64,000 nucleotides of DNA from Lumnitzera littorea (GCA_024138015.1 JAMXBB010000003.1:9989997-10053996); one strand, 5' to 3'; shown: positions 23,700 to 35,137, counted from the first letter of the stretch. Notes: generated from the letters alone by a model not told the origin. Translations and numbers: made by a program.

Positions 23700-25019
23700 G
23701 AGAGAGAATTTGTTTCATACCACCTGCAAGGTAAACGATCAAGTGTATGCCCTCATCGTAAATAGTAGAACATGTACCAATGTGGCATCAGCCGATCTTG
23801 TTTCAAAACTGAAGTTGCCAATTGTTGCGCATCCAAAGCCATACAAATTGCACTAGTTAAGTGAGAAAGGGGCATTACATGTTACTTGGAAAATACTCCT
23901 ACCGATAACTATAGGGAATTACTCTGACCAAATTCTCTGCGATGTACTACCCATGTATGCTTCCTACGTATTACTAGGTAGACTGTGGTTGTTTGATAGG
24001 AGAGTCATCAACGATGGCTACAGGAACATATACATGTTCGAGAAGAATGATTGAAAGATCACGCTGAACCAGATGCCATTAAGAGAAGTTCATAAGTTGC
24101 AGACAAAACTTGCTCGCGGATCGAAGAAGGCTCCAGTGATGAGTAGAGCCGAACTCCAAGAGGTCATCCGAGTAGATGAGTCAACCCTTATGTTGGTCAG
24201 GCGACTTTTAGAAATGAAGGAGCAACATGAACTACCCTAAGAAATCAAGGAGTTGCTAGATGAATATGCCGACCTAATCCCAAAACAGTTACCTGAAGAG
24301 TTGCCCCCAACTTGAGGCATAGAGCAATGCATTGATTTAGTACCCGGTACTGCATTGCCAAATAAGTTAGCTTATCAGATGAATCCTGAGCAGGCTTCTG
24401 AGCTCCAACATCAAGTCAATGAATTGTTGGAGAGAAACTATGTAAGAAAGAGTCCTAGCCTTTGTGTTATGCTTGCACTTCTAGAGCCGAAGAAGGATAG
24501 AACTTGGCAAATGTGCATAGATAGCCGAGTTGTGAACAGGATCACGATCAAATACAGGTATCCGATTCGAAGGCTAGAAGACATGCTAAATGAGTTGAGT
24601 GGAGTTAAGGTTTTCAACAAGATTGATCTTAAATCTAGCTAGTATCAAATCCCCATGAAGCCAGGAGACTAGTGGAAGACTGCATTCAAGACTCGACATG
24701 GACTCTACGAATAGATGGTCATGCCATTCGGCTTGTCGAATGCTCCAAGCACTTCCATAAGATTGATGAAATTGAGACATCTCATAGGAAAGTGCGTCAT
24801 AGTGTTCTTTGACAACATCCTAGTATATAGTGCCGACATACCAAGTCACTATGAACATCTCAGAGCAGTCCTGGATATCCTTCGTACCGATAGACTATTT
24901 GGCAATCTAAAGAAATGTTGCTTTTGCCAAGAGGAAGTGGTATTCTTGGGCTATATAGTCAATGGAGGAGGCCTGCAAGTCGATGATGAGAAGATTCAAG
25001 CAATTGTTAAGTGGCCAAC
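23700..25019 (+). pseudogene. Protease and reverse transcriptase of the outer gypsy element
   Basis: The protease region reads VYALIVNSRTCTNVAS, where gypsy proteases have D-S/G-G at the active site; here Asp is Asn and Gly is Arg. Reverse transcriptase follows with ELLERNYVRKSPS, LLEPKKDRTWQMCIDSRVVN, ITIKYRYPIRRLEDML and VFNKIDLKSS, then in-frame stops at about 24643, 24673 and 24715. The later part has MPFGLSNAPST and VFFDNILVYS, so the catalytic FDD box is FDN. The frame then runs KCCFCQEEVVFLGYIVN up to VKWPT, where the minus-strand element interrupts it at 25020. It would make cDNA in virus-like particles; with the active sites altered it cannot. Confidence 0.9.
25015..25019. repeat. 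Target-site duplication of the inner gypsy element (left)
   Basis: CCAAC, an exact match to 31236-31240 on the other side of the inserted element. Confidence 0.92.
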
Positions 25020-25700
25020 TGGTGTGCCTAGGAGCTCAGTTATCATTATGACTTACCGAGGCATAATTGAACTAAAATGGGTCCTTCAAGATATCGAAAA
25101 AAATTAGAGGGAAACGTGTACAATCGAACAAGATTAGCCGACGTAAAGCTGCTCGGAAGATGTGACTCACCAATGAACACAACACAACTTGACACCTCAC
25201 TTAATATGATGCATAAGTTAATGTCAAGGTCCACTCGCCACTAATCTTAAGCTACTCGATAAGATTAGATAAGAGTGTAAGGAGTATGGACTTGGAGAGA
25301 ATTGTCTTACAAGAACAAAGTATTCAGTATTAAGATATAAGTTATCTCTAGCTTACAAGAGAAAAGGACTATTTATAGTAAGTCCTTAGGGCAGCATTAC
25401 AAATAAAGAAATTATAAGAAAGTATTTACAAAAAGGGGGTTCTTAATACATATGAAAAGGGTAAAAAGGACAACAAACCAAAAATGGAAAAGTAGTTAAA
25501 TGTCAAACGAAGTAGACAGCTAATAGTGCAGCATTGGTCCCGTACGAATATTCTCTAAGCACAGCAAGCGGGAAGGGTCAAAATATTGCACACTAAAGGG
25601 GCTAAGACGAGAGAGATGGTGGTATGCCGAGAGAAAAATACTTGGCAGTTTAAGTAAGTCTCTCATTACTCGGCAAGAGATTCTCGGCAGTAGTTTGTCG
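25020..25700 (-). repeat. 3' LTR of the inner gypsy element, truncated
   Basis: Matches 30329-31008 of the 5' LTR. It breaks off after TTTGTCG at about 25700, where the 5' LTR continues for about 230 more bases. A minus-strand TATAAATAG box lies at about 25371-25380. Confidence 0.85.
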
Positions 25701-26494
25701 AACTAGAGGGGCTGGCACAACGAATCTTTATATTCCAACCAACCTCTACCGAAACTGAGTATCTCCTTGCCAAGTCACTTCTAATGCCGTATCATATGAC
25801 CGCTCATTATTGTGTGGTATGCCGAGTTAACGATTATTTTTTGTTACCGAGTCAACCAATTATTTGACCTCTTCCTTATCAAGAAGCCAAGAGAGAAAGA
25901 CCGGACTGACTAGGTCAGCCCTACTCAAACAAACCTATGCATTCGTACTTTTTTGTCCGCATTTATTAACAACCTCGTTAATACAGCATCGTCACGTGTA
26001 CTATATCATGTGTAGAATCTGTAACACTAGTGATTGTTTTCCTTATATATTCATTTTTACCTTTTTATATCATGTAACATTGCTTCTTAAGGAAATGTCC
26101 TTTTTGTCTTCCCCCCTTTAGGTAAGTTGCGCTAGTTTGCGAGTATAAATACTTATGTACTTGTAGTTATAAGAGATCAGATAATCTTCAATATACCTTT
26201 TAAGTACCTTCTTCCTCACATAAATACTATTATTTACTCTCCGCATTACTCTTGTCCTTTCCCTTAAGTAAAATTAGGTGGCGAGTAACCTCATTAGACC
26301 AATTCATGCGTCACATCGAATTGTACTGTGAGTCCTCGGAAGTTCCATTAGTGCGTCATATCCTCCAAAGCTGTTCATAGGTTTTGCTTACTGTTTTCAT
26401 CCTTGCTTTCACACCTTTCGTACCTTCCCTCATTAACTCTTTTCGAGCTTTCTGCAAGCTTAGACCCATTCAACAACCGGCCTTGTCTATTCTT
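25701..26494 (+). repeat. Fragment of an outer-family LTR inside the inner element
   Basis: Matches the outer-element LTR from about its base 47 (AACTAGAGGGGCTGGCAC) to some 15 bases before its end (CTATTCTTGG). It includes the TATAAATA box at about 26143. It lacks both LTR termini and has no target duplication. It joins directly to inner-element integrase on the right and to the truncated 3' LTR on the left. Confidence 0.8.
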
Positions 26495-27570
26495 GGCTAC
26501 GGCCCATCTTGCTGAATCGATCAACCACCACCATGATTGAATCGTATCTTCTCGGCATGTGGGGAAGGCCGAGCATGAAATCAATGCTTCTATAGATCCA
26601 TGGCTACTCGAGAATTGGCAGGAACGTATATTCTCCATAGGGCTCTCTCCTCCCTTTAGCATACTTACACACCTTGTACCTCTCAAGTATTCAGTGCACA
26701 TCCTTCATCATCCCAAGCCAGTAAAAATGGTCCTTCAATATCTCAATCGTTCTCTTTTCCCCAAAATGGCCAGCCAAACCCCCAGCATGAGCTTCTTGAA
26801 CCAATGACTCCCTTGCAAAACCACCCGACATGCACATCTGCTTACCCTTCATCAAGAACCCCTTACTCAAGTAGAATCTGTCCACAACTCCTCTATCACT
26901 GCACTTGGCTACTAAAGGCCCAAAATGTAGGTCATGCTCATATCGATCAGGTAAAGTGCCAAATCCATACACTTTAGCTTGCAACGTTGTGATGAGGGTA
27001 TGACGACGAGAAAGTGCATCAGCCACTACATTAGTACTTCCCTTCTTATACCTAATGACATAGCAAAAGGTCTCCAAGAACTCAACCCACTTAGTGTAAT
27101 GCCAAGAAAGCTTCTGCTACTCGTAAAGATTCTTGAGAGATTCATGATCTGAATAGATGATGAATTCTCCCGGCAACAGGTAATGCTGCCGATTCTTGAG
27201 TGTACGGACAAAGGCATAGAACTCCTTGTCGTAGGCTGAGTAATTCAAGCTAGCACCTCAAAGTTATTCGCTAAAGTAGGCAATGGGTCAGCACAACTGC
27301 ATAAGTACAACACCAATGCCGACACCAAACAATTCGCATTCAACCTCAAAAACTTTCTCAAAATCTGGTAGGGCAAGTACTGGAGCAAACGTCAACTTAC
27401 ACTTCACATCTTCAAAACTCCTCTAAGCCTTTTCTATCCATTTAAACTCCACGTTCTTCTTGGTCAATTCAAACAACGGCACAGTTATGGAGCTGAAGTT
27501 CCAAATAAATCTTCGATAGAAAAAGGCTAGGCTATGGAAGCTCTTAACTTCGGCTACACTTGTCGACATA
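26495..27570 (-). pseudogene. RNase H and integrase N-terminal part of the inner gypsy element
   Basis: On the minus strand: IIYSDHESLKNLYE and KKGSTNVVADALSRR from the RNase H end, then the integrase zinc-binding region with AHAGGLAGHFGEKRTIEIL and HFYWLGMMKDVH. After an interruption comes MVVVDRFSKM, the start of the integrase catalytic core, at about 26506-26535. The reading stops there because the LTR fragment at 25701-26494 replaces the rest. The longest open stretch is 27077-26691. Integrase would insert cDNA into the host genome; this copy has lost most of its core and its C-terminal domain. Confidence 0.88.
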
Positions 27571-28900
27571 GGCTACTCATTAATATCCTTAACCTTTTCC
27601 TCATCAACACGAACTCCACTCCCTAAAATGACATATCTGAGGAATATAACCTCGTTCTAACAGAACGCGCATTTCTTCAAGTTGCCAAATAATTTATCGA
27701 CATAGAGTATGTTAAACACTAATGTCAAATGTTCGATATAAACAAGAAGGTCGGCACTGTAAACTAAAATATTGTCAAAATAAACCACAACACATTTGCC
27801 TATCAATGCTCAAAGTACATGATTCATGAATCACATGAATGTACTCGGCGCATTAGTTAAACTAAATAGCATAACCATCCACTCAAATAGACCATCCCAA
27901 ATCTTAAAGGCTGTTTTCCATTCATCCCTCAATCTCATTCGTATTTGATGATAGCTACTCTTTAGATCTATTTTTGAAAAGATGCATGCACCATGCAACT
28001 CATCGAACATGTCATCCAACCGCGGGATTGGGTATCGGTACTTAATAGTAATCTTGTTGATGACACGGCTGTCAACACACATCCTCCGTGATCCATCTTT
28101 CTTTAGTACTAGCACGGTTGGGACAGCACATAGGCTCATGCTCTCACGAACATATTCGCAATCCACTAACTCATCAACTTGCATTTTCAGCTCTGCTGCT
28201 TGTTCAGGATTGAGTCTATAGGCGAGTTAATTTGGTAAGGCTGCTCTAGGTTGAAGATTGATGCAATGCTCAATTACTCTCAAGGGAGGTAATCCTTTTG
28301 GCATCTCAGATGGAAATAGGTCAGCAAATTGCTAAAGTAGTTGTAGCACTTCAGTAGGTAAGTTCTCTACCTCTTTAACCTCTAGGAGTATCCAAACTAA
28401 GAGGAGTACATAGTCCTCGGGTTTAACCTCTTATGTAAACTGAGCTCAAGAAATCACTAAGAACTTCCACTGTAGAGATCTCATAACCTTTTCCTAAGCT
28501 TCTTGCACTTCCTTAGGATTCATCGACGTCAGCATAACTTTCTTCCTGTCCTTTTAAAACATGTGAGTATTTCTATACCCATCGTGTAACACCTTTAAGT
28601 CAAATAACCACGGTCGGCTAAGTAATACATAGGATGCAGACATGGATAGGACGTCACACAATGCCTCGTCCTTGTATCTATCACCAATAGTAATTGGCAC
28701 TTTGACTTGCTCAGAAACGTGTAATCCTCCTCTCTTGTTGAGCTAGTGAATCTTGTATAGCTTGGGGTGTAGAAGAGTTGGCAATTTCATGGCCTTAACT
28801 ACCCCTTGCGTGATGACGTTGGTACAACTCCCTCCGTCAATGATCACAGCGCATATCTTGCCACTCACCCGGCAATTTGTATGAAAGAGGTTCTCTCTTA
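27571..28900 (-). pseudogene. Protease and reverse transcriptase of the inner gypsy element
   Basis: The protease region (about 28860-28790) reads CAVIIDGGSCTNV, with the catalytic Asp-Gly-Gly present, unlike the outer element. Reverse transcriptase is open from 28184 to 27831, with VLVLKKDGSRRMCVDSRVIN, ITIKYRYPIPRLDDMFDEL and IFSKIDLKSSYHQI, then MLFSLTNAPSTFM, where MPFG is expected. The catalytic box at about 27750-27780 reads VVVYFDNILVYS, that is FDN for FDD. Further stops follow. The sequence is related to, but clearly distinct from, the outer element, so these are two members of related lineages. Confidence 0.9.
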
Positions 28901-29850
28901 CTCGTTCTCATTAGCCACTAAAGTACTGAGAGATCACCAAACAATAAAGCAATACTCGGCATTGCCCTCAAGGGGTATTTCGGCTCTCGAATCTTCCTCA
29001 AATTCTTCCAGCATTTGATCTGTTGCCAGTTCTTCCTCTCCTTCACTCGCACTTTCTACTTCAAACTGGGGCTTATCTCCCTTGATGGTCATGACTTAGT
29101 GATTCAGACATTGATTAGCCATGTGTCCATAGCTAAGACACTTAAAACATTTGATTTCTTAGGTTTTCCGTCCTGAGCTCTGACCCTGGTCTTTTCGAAT
29201 ATCAGGTTCCTTGGTCTTGCTCTTACCTTAGCCCTCATCTGGTCGGCTTAGCATGTAACCTCGGTGTTCAACCTCGAATCTGTTTGATGCCCTATCGGTC
29301 CCTGCTCAACTCGACAGGCCATTCCTACTCGACATTAAGCTAGCCTAGTTTCGCCATTACCTTTCAACTCTCTAGGCTACACAGATGGTTTCATCTAGAG
29401 TTGTGAGGCTCTGCAATTCCACGACATGACCAATCTCAGCTCGAAGTCCCGAGATAAACCGTGCTATAGCTTGGGTCTTAGGCTCGTTGACATCACATTG
29501 TATCATGAGCAACTAAAACTCTCGAACATAGTCGTCTACAGATCTGTTACCTTGCTTTAAGTTTTATCTCGTTCCATATTCGGACTTTACATCGGGCCCT
29601 CAGATGAACATTCTATAACTTTTTCCACCACATTGCCGTATACCCAGAAAATTCTAATGCGACCACCCTAATGCGGACAGCATCTTCGTAATCATAGAAG
29701 TCGAATATCTTTTCGATCTTCTCTTCCCAGTCGAGGTAGTCATCAGCACTACCAAACCTGTTGAAGCTCAGAATTGGTTCTTTAAGATACTCGGCACCTC
29801 TTGGTGCTCTAAACTCACGCTCATTCATCCCATAATACTAGTCTTCTTCC
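28901..29850 (-). pseudogene. Gag of the inner gypsy element
   Basis: An open stretch from 29828 to 29613 reads MNEREFRAPRGAEYLKEPIL, then FNRFGSADDYLDWEEKIEKI and DYEDAVRIRVVALEFSGYTA ending in MWWKKL, the usual retrotransposon gag core. At about 29110-29155 lies the CCHC knuckle KCLSYGHMANQC preceded by KCF. Between them are stops and frame changes. The protein would form the particle and bind RNA. Confidence 0.87.
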
Positions 29851-30307
29851 TCATCGTACTCTTCCACTTCATCTAACTCTAACCTTTTTCTCGTGACTCT
29901 ATCGACATGTCGCGGTAGTGCTTGATTTACAGGAAAGGCTTCCAGAGCTCACTCATTCATCAACCTCTTCGGCCTATCTTTTGTTTCTTGGCCCTGTTCA
30001 GTAACTCTTTCATGCGGCCCAGCCTCTAAGACCTTGTTTACTAAGATAGCTAAGTTGGCCATAATAGTAACAAGATCTTATATCTGCTCATCAGTAATAT
30101 GTGGTGTTTGTTTGCTAACTCAACCATGACTATGAGCATCACTCTCAACATCGTAAATCTCTCTCTATATACTAATGTTTGATAATCTTAATACAAGCTT
30201 CAGTAAAGATACTTCACATAAATGCTTTCTATACACGATGTTGAATTGAAATGGAGGATGTAACTCACCAACGAACTAATACTACACAACTCTCGGTCTC
30301 AACCTCA
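29851..30307 (-). other. 5' leader of the inner gypsy element
   Basis: Lies between the primer-binding site and the Gag core. On the minus strand it holds decayed coding or leader sequence with stops. Nothing else is recognised. Confidence 0.5.
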
Positions 30308-30308
30308 A

Positions 30309-30320
30309 GCTCTGATACTA
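30309..30320 (-). promoter_or_regulatory. Primer-binding site of the inner gypsy element
   Basis: The minus strand reads TAGTATCAGAGC, the tRNA-Met complementary site with one change (TGG to TAG). It is separated from the LTR end (30329) by eight bases, more than the usual one to four. Confidence 0.8.
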
Positions 30321-30328
30321 GGAATATA

Positions 30329-31235
30329 TGGTGTACCTAAGAGCTCAGTTATCACTAAAACTTACTGAGGTAGAATTGAATTGAAATGGGTTCTTCGAGA
30401 TATTGAAGAAAATTAGAGGGAAACGATCCACAATTGAACAAGAGTAGCTAACGTAAAGCTACTTGGAGGATGTGACTCACCAACGAACACAACACGACTT
30501 GACACCTCACTTGATATGACACACAAGTTGATGTCAAGGTCCACTTGCCACTAATCCTGAGTTACTCGATAAGATTAGATAAAAGTATAAGGGGTATAGA
30601 CTTGGAGAAGATTGTCTCACAAGAACAAAATATTCAGTATTATGATGTAAGTTATCTCCGGCCTACAAGAGAAAAAAACTATTTATAGTAAGTCCTTAGG
30701 ACAGCATTACAAATAAAGAAATTACAAGAAGGTATTTACAAAAAGGGGATCCCTAATACATACGAAAAGGGTAAAAAGAACAACAAACCAAAAATGGAAA
30801 AGTAGTTAAATGTCAGATGAGGTAGACAGTTGGTAGTACAGCATTGGTCCCGTACGAATATTCTTTGAGCACAGCAAACGGGAAGGGTCAAAATGTTGCA
30901 GCACTAAAGGGGCCAGAATGAGAGAGATAATGGTATGCCGAGAGAAAAATAGTCAGTCGTTTAAGTGAGTCTCTCGTCACTCGGCAAGAGATTCTTGGCA
31001 GCAATTTGTCGGAGTGCTCGGCATAGAGTCCTTAGTAAGGGAATGGTCGGCATCATCATTATCGAGTGTACAAATTAACGTATGACAATATAAGGAGCTT
31101 AGGGAGTTCAACCACCTTTCTTCGATGTACAGTTTCTCATCATCAACAGGTTGCCAAGAGAGAATTCTTTAGAAGAGAAATTGGAGGCCTCAGAGACGCG
31201 CGCAAGTAATGGGACCGCTGGCCGGCAGTGCATCA
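30329..31235 (-). repeat. 5' LTR of the inner gypsy element, complete
   Basis: 907 bp, from TGATGC (minus strand, at 31235) to ACACCA (at 30329). A minus-strand TATA box (CTATAAATAG) lies at about 30681-30690. The LTR carries several CTCGGCA-like words, also frequent at 39.7-42.7 kb. Confidence 0.88.
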
Positions 31236-31240
31236 CCAAC
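31236..31240. repeat. Target-site duplication of the inner gypsy element (right)
   Basis: CCAAC, identical to 25015-25019. Immediately after it the outer element's pol frame resumes. Confidence 0.92.
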
Positions 31241-33130
31241 TCCTGCTACTTATGCCAATGTGAGAAGTTTCTATAGACTGGCTTCATTCTATAGGCGGTT
31301 CATCAGGAATTCCAACACTTTCGTTGCACCACTTATAGAGTTAACAAAAAAGAACACAAACTTCCGATGGGGAGAAAGGGAGGAGAGGAGTTTTACCGAG
31401 ATAAAAGAAAGATTGATATTCGCCCTGGTGTTAGTGCTACCTGACTTTGACAAAATTTTTTAGCTAAAATGCAATGCATTAGGCATTGTCCTAATGCAGG
31501 AAGGTCGACCAGTTGCCTTCTATAGTGAGAAGCTCCGAGGACCTCAGTTGAATTACTCCATGTACGATAAAGAACTTTTGGCACTGATCCAAGTACTGTA
31601 ATATGGCAGCACTAGAATTTGTCGTATATATTGACTATGAATCACTGAGATACCTCTGAAATCAGACCAAGTTATCATAGCGGCAGGTAAGATGGGTTAA
31701 ATTCCTTAAAGGATTCAATTTTGTAATAAAATACAACCAGGGAAAGAGCAACGTAGTTATAGACACTCTTTCTAGAAGGCATGCGCTTTTATCTGAACTA
31801 CAAGTCAGACTATTTGGATTTGCAAGCATCAAAGAGCAATACTCTAAGGACTCATACTCACACAATGTATTGATGGAAGGATAGTAGATGAGTATCATGT
31901 GGAGAATGGCTACTTGTTCCGAAGTAGGAAGCTATACGTGCCGACTTGTTCCCTAAGAGAGTTATTAATTAGGGAAGCTTACAATAGAGAACTCTCCAAA
32001 CATTTTGAAGAAAGGAGGACTTGTAAACTATTGAATGGTCGATTTTTTTAGTTGAGAATGAGGAAAGATGTGCACTAAGTTGTTGAAAACTATGTCATGT
32101 GTAAGAAAGCCAAGTGCCAAGCCAAGCAAAGGGGAGTAATGCCCCTACCTGTTCCAACGAAGCCGTGGACTGAACTAAGCATGGACTTTATTCTTAGGTT
32201 ACCACAAACTGTCCGAGGCAAAGATTCTGTAATAATCGTTGTGGATAGGTTCAATAAGATGGCATACTTCGTAACCTGCACTAAGACTAACAATGCTTTG
32301 TCTATTGCTTCTCTTTTCTTGCAGGAGATTGTGCGAATACGTGCCGTACCAAGAAATATAGTCTCTAATAAAGACCCAAAGTTCTTGAGCCATTTCCGAA
32401 GAACCTTGTGACATCGACTGGGGACCAAATTACTCTTTAGTACCTCATGTCACCCCCAAATTGACAACCAAACAGAGATGGTTAATCGTACTTTAAGGTT
32501 ACTGCTCTAAGCTGTAATAGGCAAGAACTTGGCCAATTGGGACGTTTGCTTACCAGTAGTCGAGTTCACCTACAACCAAACAATACATGACACTATTAAA
32601 CAGACTCCTTTCGAGGTGGTCTATGGGTTCAATCTCAAGTTGCCCTTCGACCACATCCTTATACTAGTACTCATGCAAGAGGACCTTGATGCCTCGACTA
32701 GAGCATAATCCCTTCAGCACATATACGAAAACGTTACTCAGCACATAGACCAAGCTGCTAGAAGAATGCAAGAAAAAACCAAGGGTAGAACGGCTAAACA
32801 ATTTTAGCCGAGAGACTTAGTGTGGTTGTACCTCAGTAAGGAATGGTTTCTAAACAAGAGGAGGAACAAATTATCTATAAGAGTGGAAGGACCTTTCAAA
32901 ATCCTCTAGAAGATCAATGACAATGCCTACAAATTGGAATTGCCCGTAGACTATGGGGTTTCTAAAGCCTTCAACATTGCCAACCTCAGTTTGTATCACC
33001 CTGATAGAGAATTGATCGAAGATCATTCGAATTTGATCTTAAATCCAAAATTACCCAAAGGGAATGATGGGAATCAGGCTATCGGACCTCTAACCCGCAA
33101 CCGAGCCCAAGAACTAAAGGGGCTGGCACA
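31241..33130 (+). pseudogene. RNase H, integrase and C-terminal part of the outer gypsy element
   Basis: Resumes the polyprotein with YANVRSFYRLASFYRRFIRN, then ELTKKNTNFRWGEREERSF and VLVLPDFDKIF (RNase H domain start), a decayed RNase H and DTLSRRHAL. Integrase follows with WTELSMDFILRLP, SVIIVVDRFNKMAYF and VPRNIVSNKDPKFLSHF, where SDRD is expected (catalytic Asp to Asn), then a TEMVNRTLR glutamate region. The C-terminal part reads VEGPFKIL, NDNAYKLELPVDYGVSKAFN and IANLSLYH, and ends with GPLTRNRAQELKG. That end lies beyond 33065, inside the 3' LTR. Stops occur at about 31461, 32409 and elsewhere. The open stretches are 31209-31463, 32097-32411 and 32934-33266. Confidence 0.9.
33053..33064 (+). 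promoter_or_regulatory. Polypurine tract of the outer gypsy element
   Basis: ACCCAAAGGGAA lies directly before the 3' LTR start (TGATGG at 33065), in the position of the second-strand primer. Confidence 0.6.
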
Positions 33131-33921
33131 ACGAATCTTTCCGTTTGATTCAATCCTTACCGAGGCCAAGTATTTTCTTACCAAGTCACCCTTCATGCTG
33201 AACCGTATGACTACCCGTTTTTCTATAGTATATCGAATTGAAGATTACTCACTAGCGCAAAGCTAACCAATTACAAGGCATCTTTGTCGAGAAGCCAAGA
33301 GAGAGACTCTGGACTAACTAAACCATCCCTGCTCAGATAAGCCACCTGCTTGTACTTTTATCTGTATCTTCTAACGACCTCGCTAATTTAGCATCGCCAC
33401 GTATATAGTATAATGTGCAAAATTCATTGCACTAATGATTGTTTTTCTTGTATATTCATTTTTACCCTTTGTATCTTATACATTACTTTCTTAGGAAGTG
33501 CCCTTTTATCTTTTCCCTTCTTCAAGCAAGTTACCCTAACTTATGGGTATAAATACCCTTGTACTTGTAGTTGGAAAGTATCAAATCAAATCATTCTTAA
33601 TACACTTTTGAGTATTTTTCTTCCTTGCACAAACATTATTTGTTTACTTTCAGCATCACTTTTATCCTTTCTCTTATGCAAGGTTAGTGGCAAGTAACCT
33701 CACCAAACCAATTCGTGTATCATATCGAATTGTGCCATGAGTCTTCAGAAGTTCCATTGATACATCATATCCTCTAAACCTGTTCATGGGTTTTAGCTTA
33801 CTGTTTCATTCTTAATTTTGCCCTTTCGCACTTTCCCCATTTAATCCTTTTTTGAGCTTTCTACAAGCTTATACACCTTTTAGCGACTGACCTTGTTTGT
33901 TCTTAGTCATGATTCGCAACA
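33065..33921 (+). repeat. 3' LTR of the outer gypsy element
   Basis: Collinear with 21394-22257. Begins TGATGGGAATCAGG, has a TATAAATA box at about 33547 and ends GATTCGCAACA. Its last five bases were used as target by the solo LTR that follows. Confidence 0.88.
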
Positions 33922-35137
33922 TGATAACTCTAATTTTAAACATATTTTATATGGTGATTTTATGGCATTTCCCTTACATTTTTGGTTTTCTTTAAAGAAA
34001 TTGATGCTTAATTGAGTAAAATGTTGATTTCAGGGTTTAAACGCGTTCTAGGATCGAAAACGAAGAAAAGGAATCAAGTTTCACTCAATTCCGAGTTCAA
34101 ACGAAGAAGTTATGAAATTTTGAAATTGTGCAGAAATTTCGCCTTGGTGCAGAAAGTTACACGACCTGAGGACACGGCCATGTCCCAGGCCGTATCTGGT
34201 GACGAAAATAGAATCTTTGTAATACATATATAAAAGGATATTTTAGGGTTCAAAAAACGGAGAGACATTACAGAAACAAAGAGAGACAAGAGACAAGAAG
34301 AGACTTAAGGAGAAACAACATCAAGAAGCGATAACGACATCGATTTCAAGATTAAAGATTGTTCATCAAATCAAGAGGGGTTTTCATGTTTTATTTTATA
34401 TTTTTTATGGAACTTGTTTTTAGATTCGTTATGATAGCTTAGAATTCCAGTATTTAGGATTATGGAACCTAGGGTTTCATGTAACCCTTGGATTGAATTA
34501 TAATTTCAAGAAAGTTTCTATCTTTTCTTGATTCAATTATGTCGTTAATTGTGGATTGATAATTCTAGAGTATCAATATATGATATTATGCATGTTGATT
34601 GAGAAATTGCATGTGTAATTAGATCTTAACATAATTGAAGAGAATTACATGTATACTTAAAGATAAGATACATGTTTCTTTCGGAAAGTTGATTTTTTGT
34701 GTGGGAATTCATTATACATTAATGCAATTCTAAGTTATATTACTAAGTGAAGAGATTCCGGTAAATAATTTAGAATTAGGGTTAATATGCTTGAGAAAGA
34801 TATTAGCTTTAATTGTGAATCCCTCCGGTCAAGAATCATAGAAACTAAATTGAATATATTTTAAAAAGGTTACATGTTAAACACTAGGGGAAATAATTCC
34901 TAAATACATTATTGCATACTCGAAGTCGTTAGTAGTTTATTGCTTTCTAAATTGCTTAGTTAAGTCTCATAAGTAGTTTAGTTTATTAATTTCAGTATTT
35001 TTAATACATTCAACTCGACATAATTTTCCGGTTAGATAATAAAGCTAAAGTTAATATTAGTACTCAAAATCTCTGAGGGATTGACTCGGACTCATATCCG
35101 CTATATTAAAATTGATAAGTGCGCTTGCCTCGTATCA
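33922..35137 (+). mobile_element. Solo LTR of a different LTR retrotransposon
   Basis: 1216 bp beginning TGATAACTC and ending CGTATCA, flanked by the exact direct repeats CAACA (33917-33921 and 35138-35142). It contains a TATATAAAAGG promoter-like motif at about 34226, a GAGA-rich leader, and the words ACACGGCCATGTCCCAGGCC of a type found in plant gypsy LTRs. No internal coding region is present, so it arose by LTR-LTR recombination. A 73-codon frame at 34012-34233 inside it is not a recognised protein. Confidence 0.85.

Larger units (their letters stand above)
25020..31235 (-). mobile_element. Ty3/gypsy LTR retrotransposon, minus strand, nested in the outer element
   Basis: Exact 5-bp target duplications (CCAAC) flank the insert, which begins TGGTGT and ends CATCA on the plus strand. 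Read on the minus strand it has a complete 5' LTR (31235-30329), a tRNA-Met primer site, Gag, protease, reverse transcriptase, RNase H and the first part of integrase. It then has a foreign LTR fragment (26494-25701) and a truncated 3' LTR (25700-25020). The end of integrase and the first part of the 3' LTR are missing, so an internal rearrangement followed insertion. Its coding parts have stops but keep an intact protease active site. Confidence 0.92.
21394..33921 (+). mobile_element. Ty3/gypsy LTR retrotransposon, plus strand (outer element)
   Basis: Two LTRs of about 860 bp (21394-22257 and 33065-33921) enclose a primer-binding site, Gag, protease, reverse transcriptase, RNase H and integrase remnants in gypsy order. 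The internal part is split by the minus-strand element at 25020-31235. Without that insert and one copy of its CCAAC duplication, the reverse-transcriptase frame runs straight on into the RNase H part. Many stops are present. Catalytic Asp is replaced by Asn in protease, reverse transcriptase and integrase, so the element is inactive. An LTR remnant at the same target site in the second duplicated block shows it inserted before the segmental duplication. Confidence 0.92.

Noticed and set aside
23490..23765. Glu-rich 91-codon frame as a separate acidic protein
   Set aside because: It begins inside the CCHC knuckle of Gag and is the Gag-protease linker of the retrotransposon.
24438..24780. Minus-strand frames over the reverse transcriptase
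   Set aside because: Antisense shadows of the pol reading frame.
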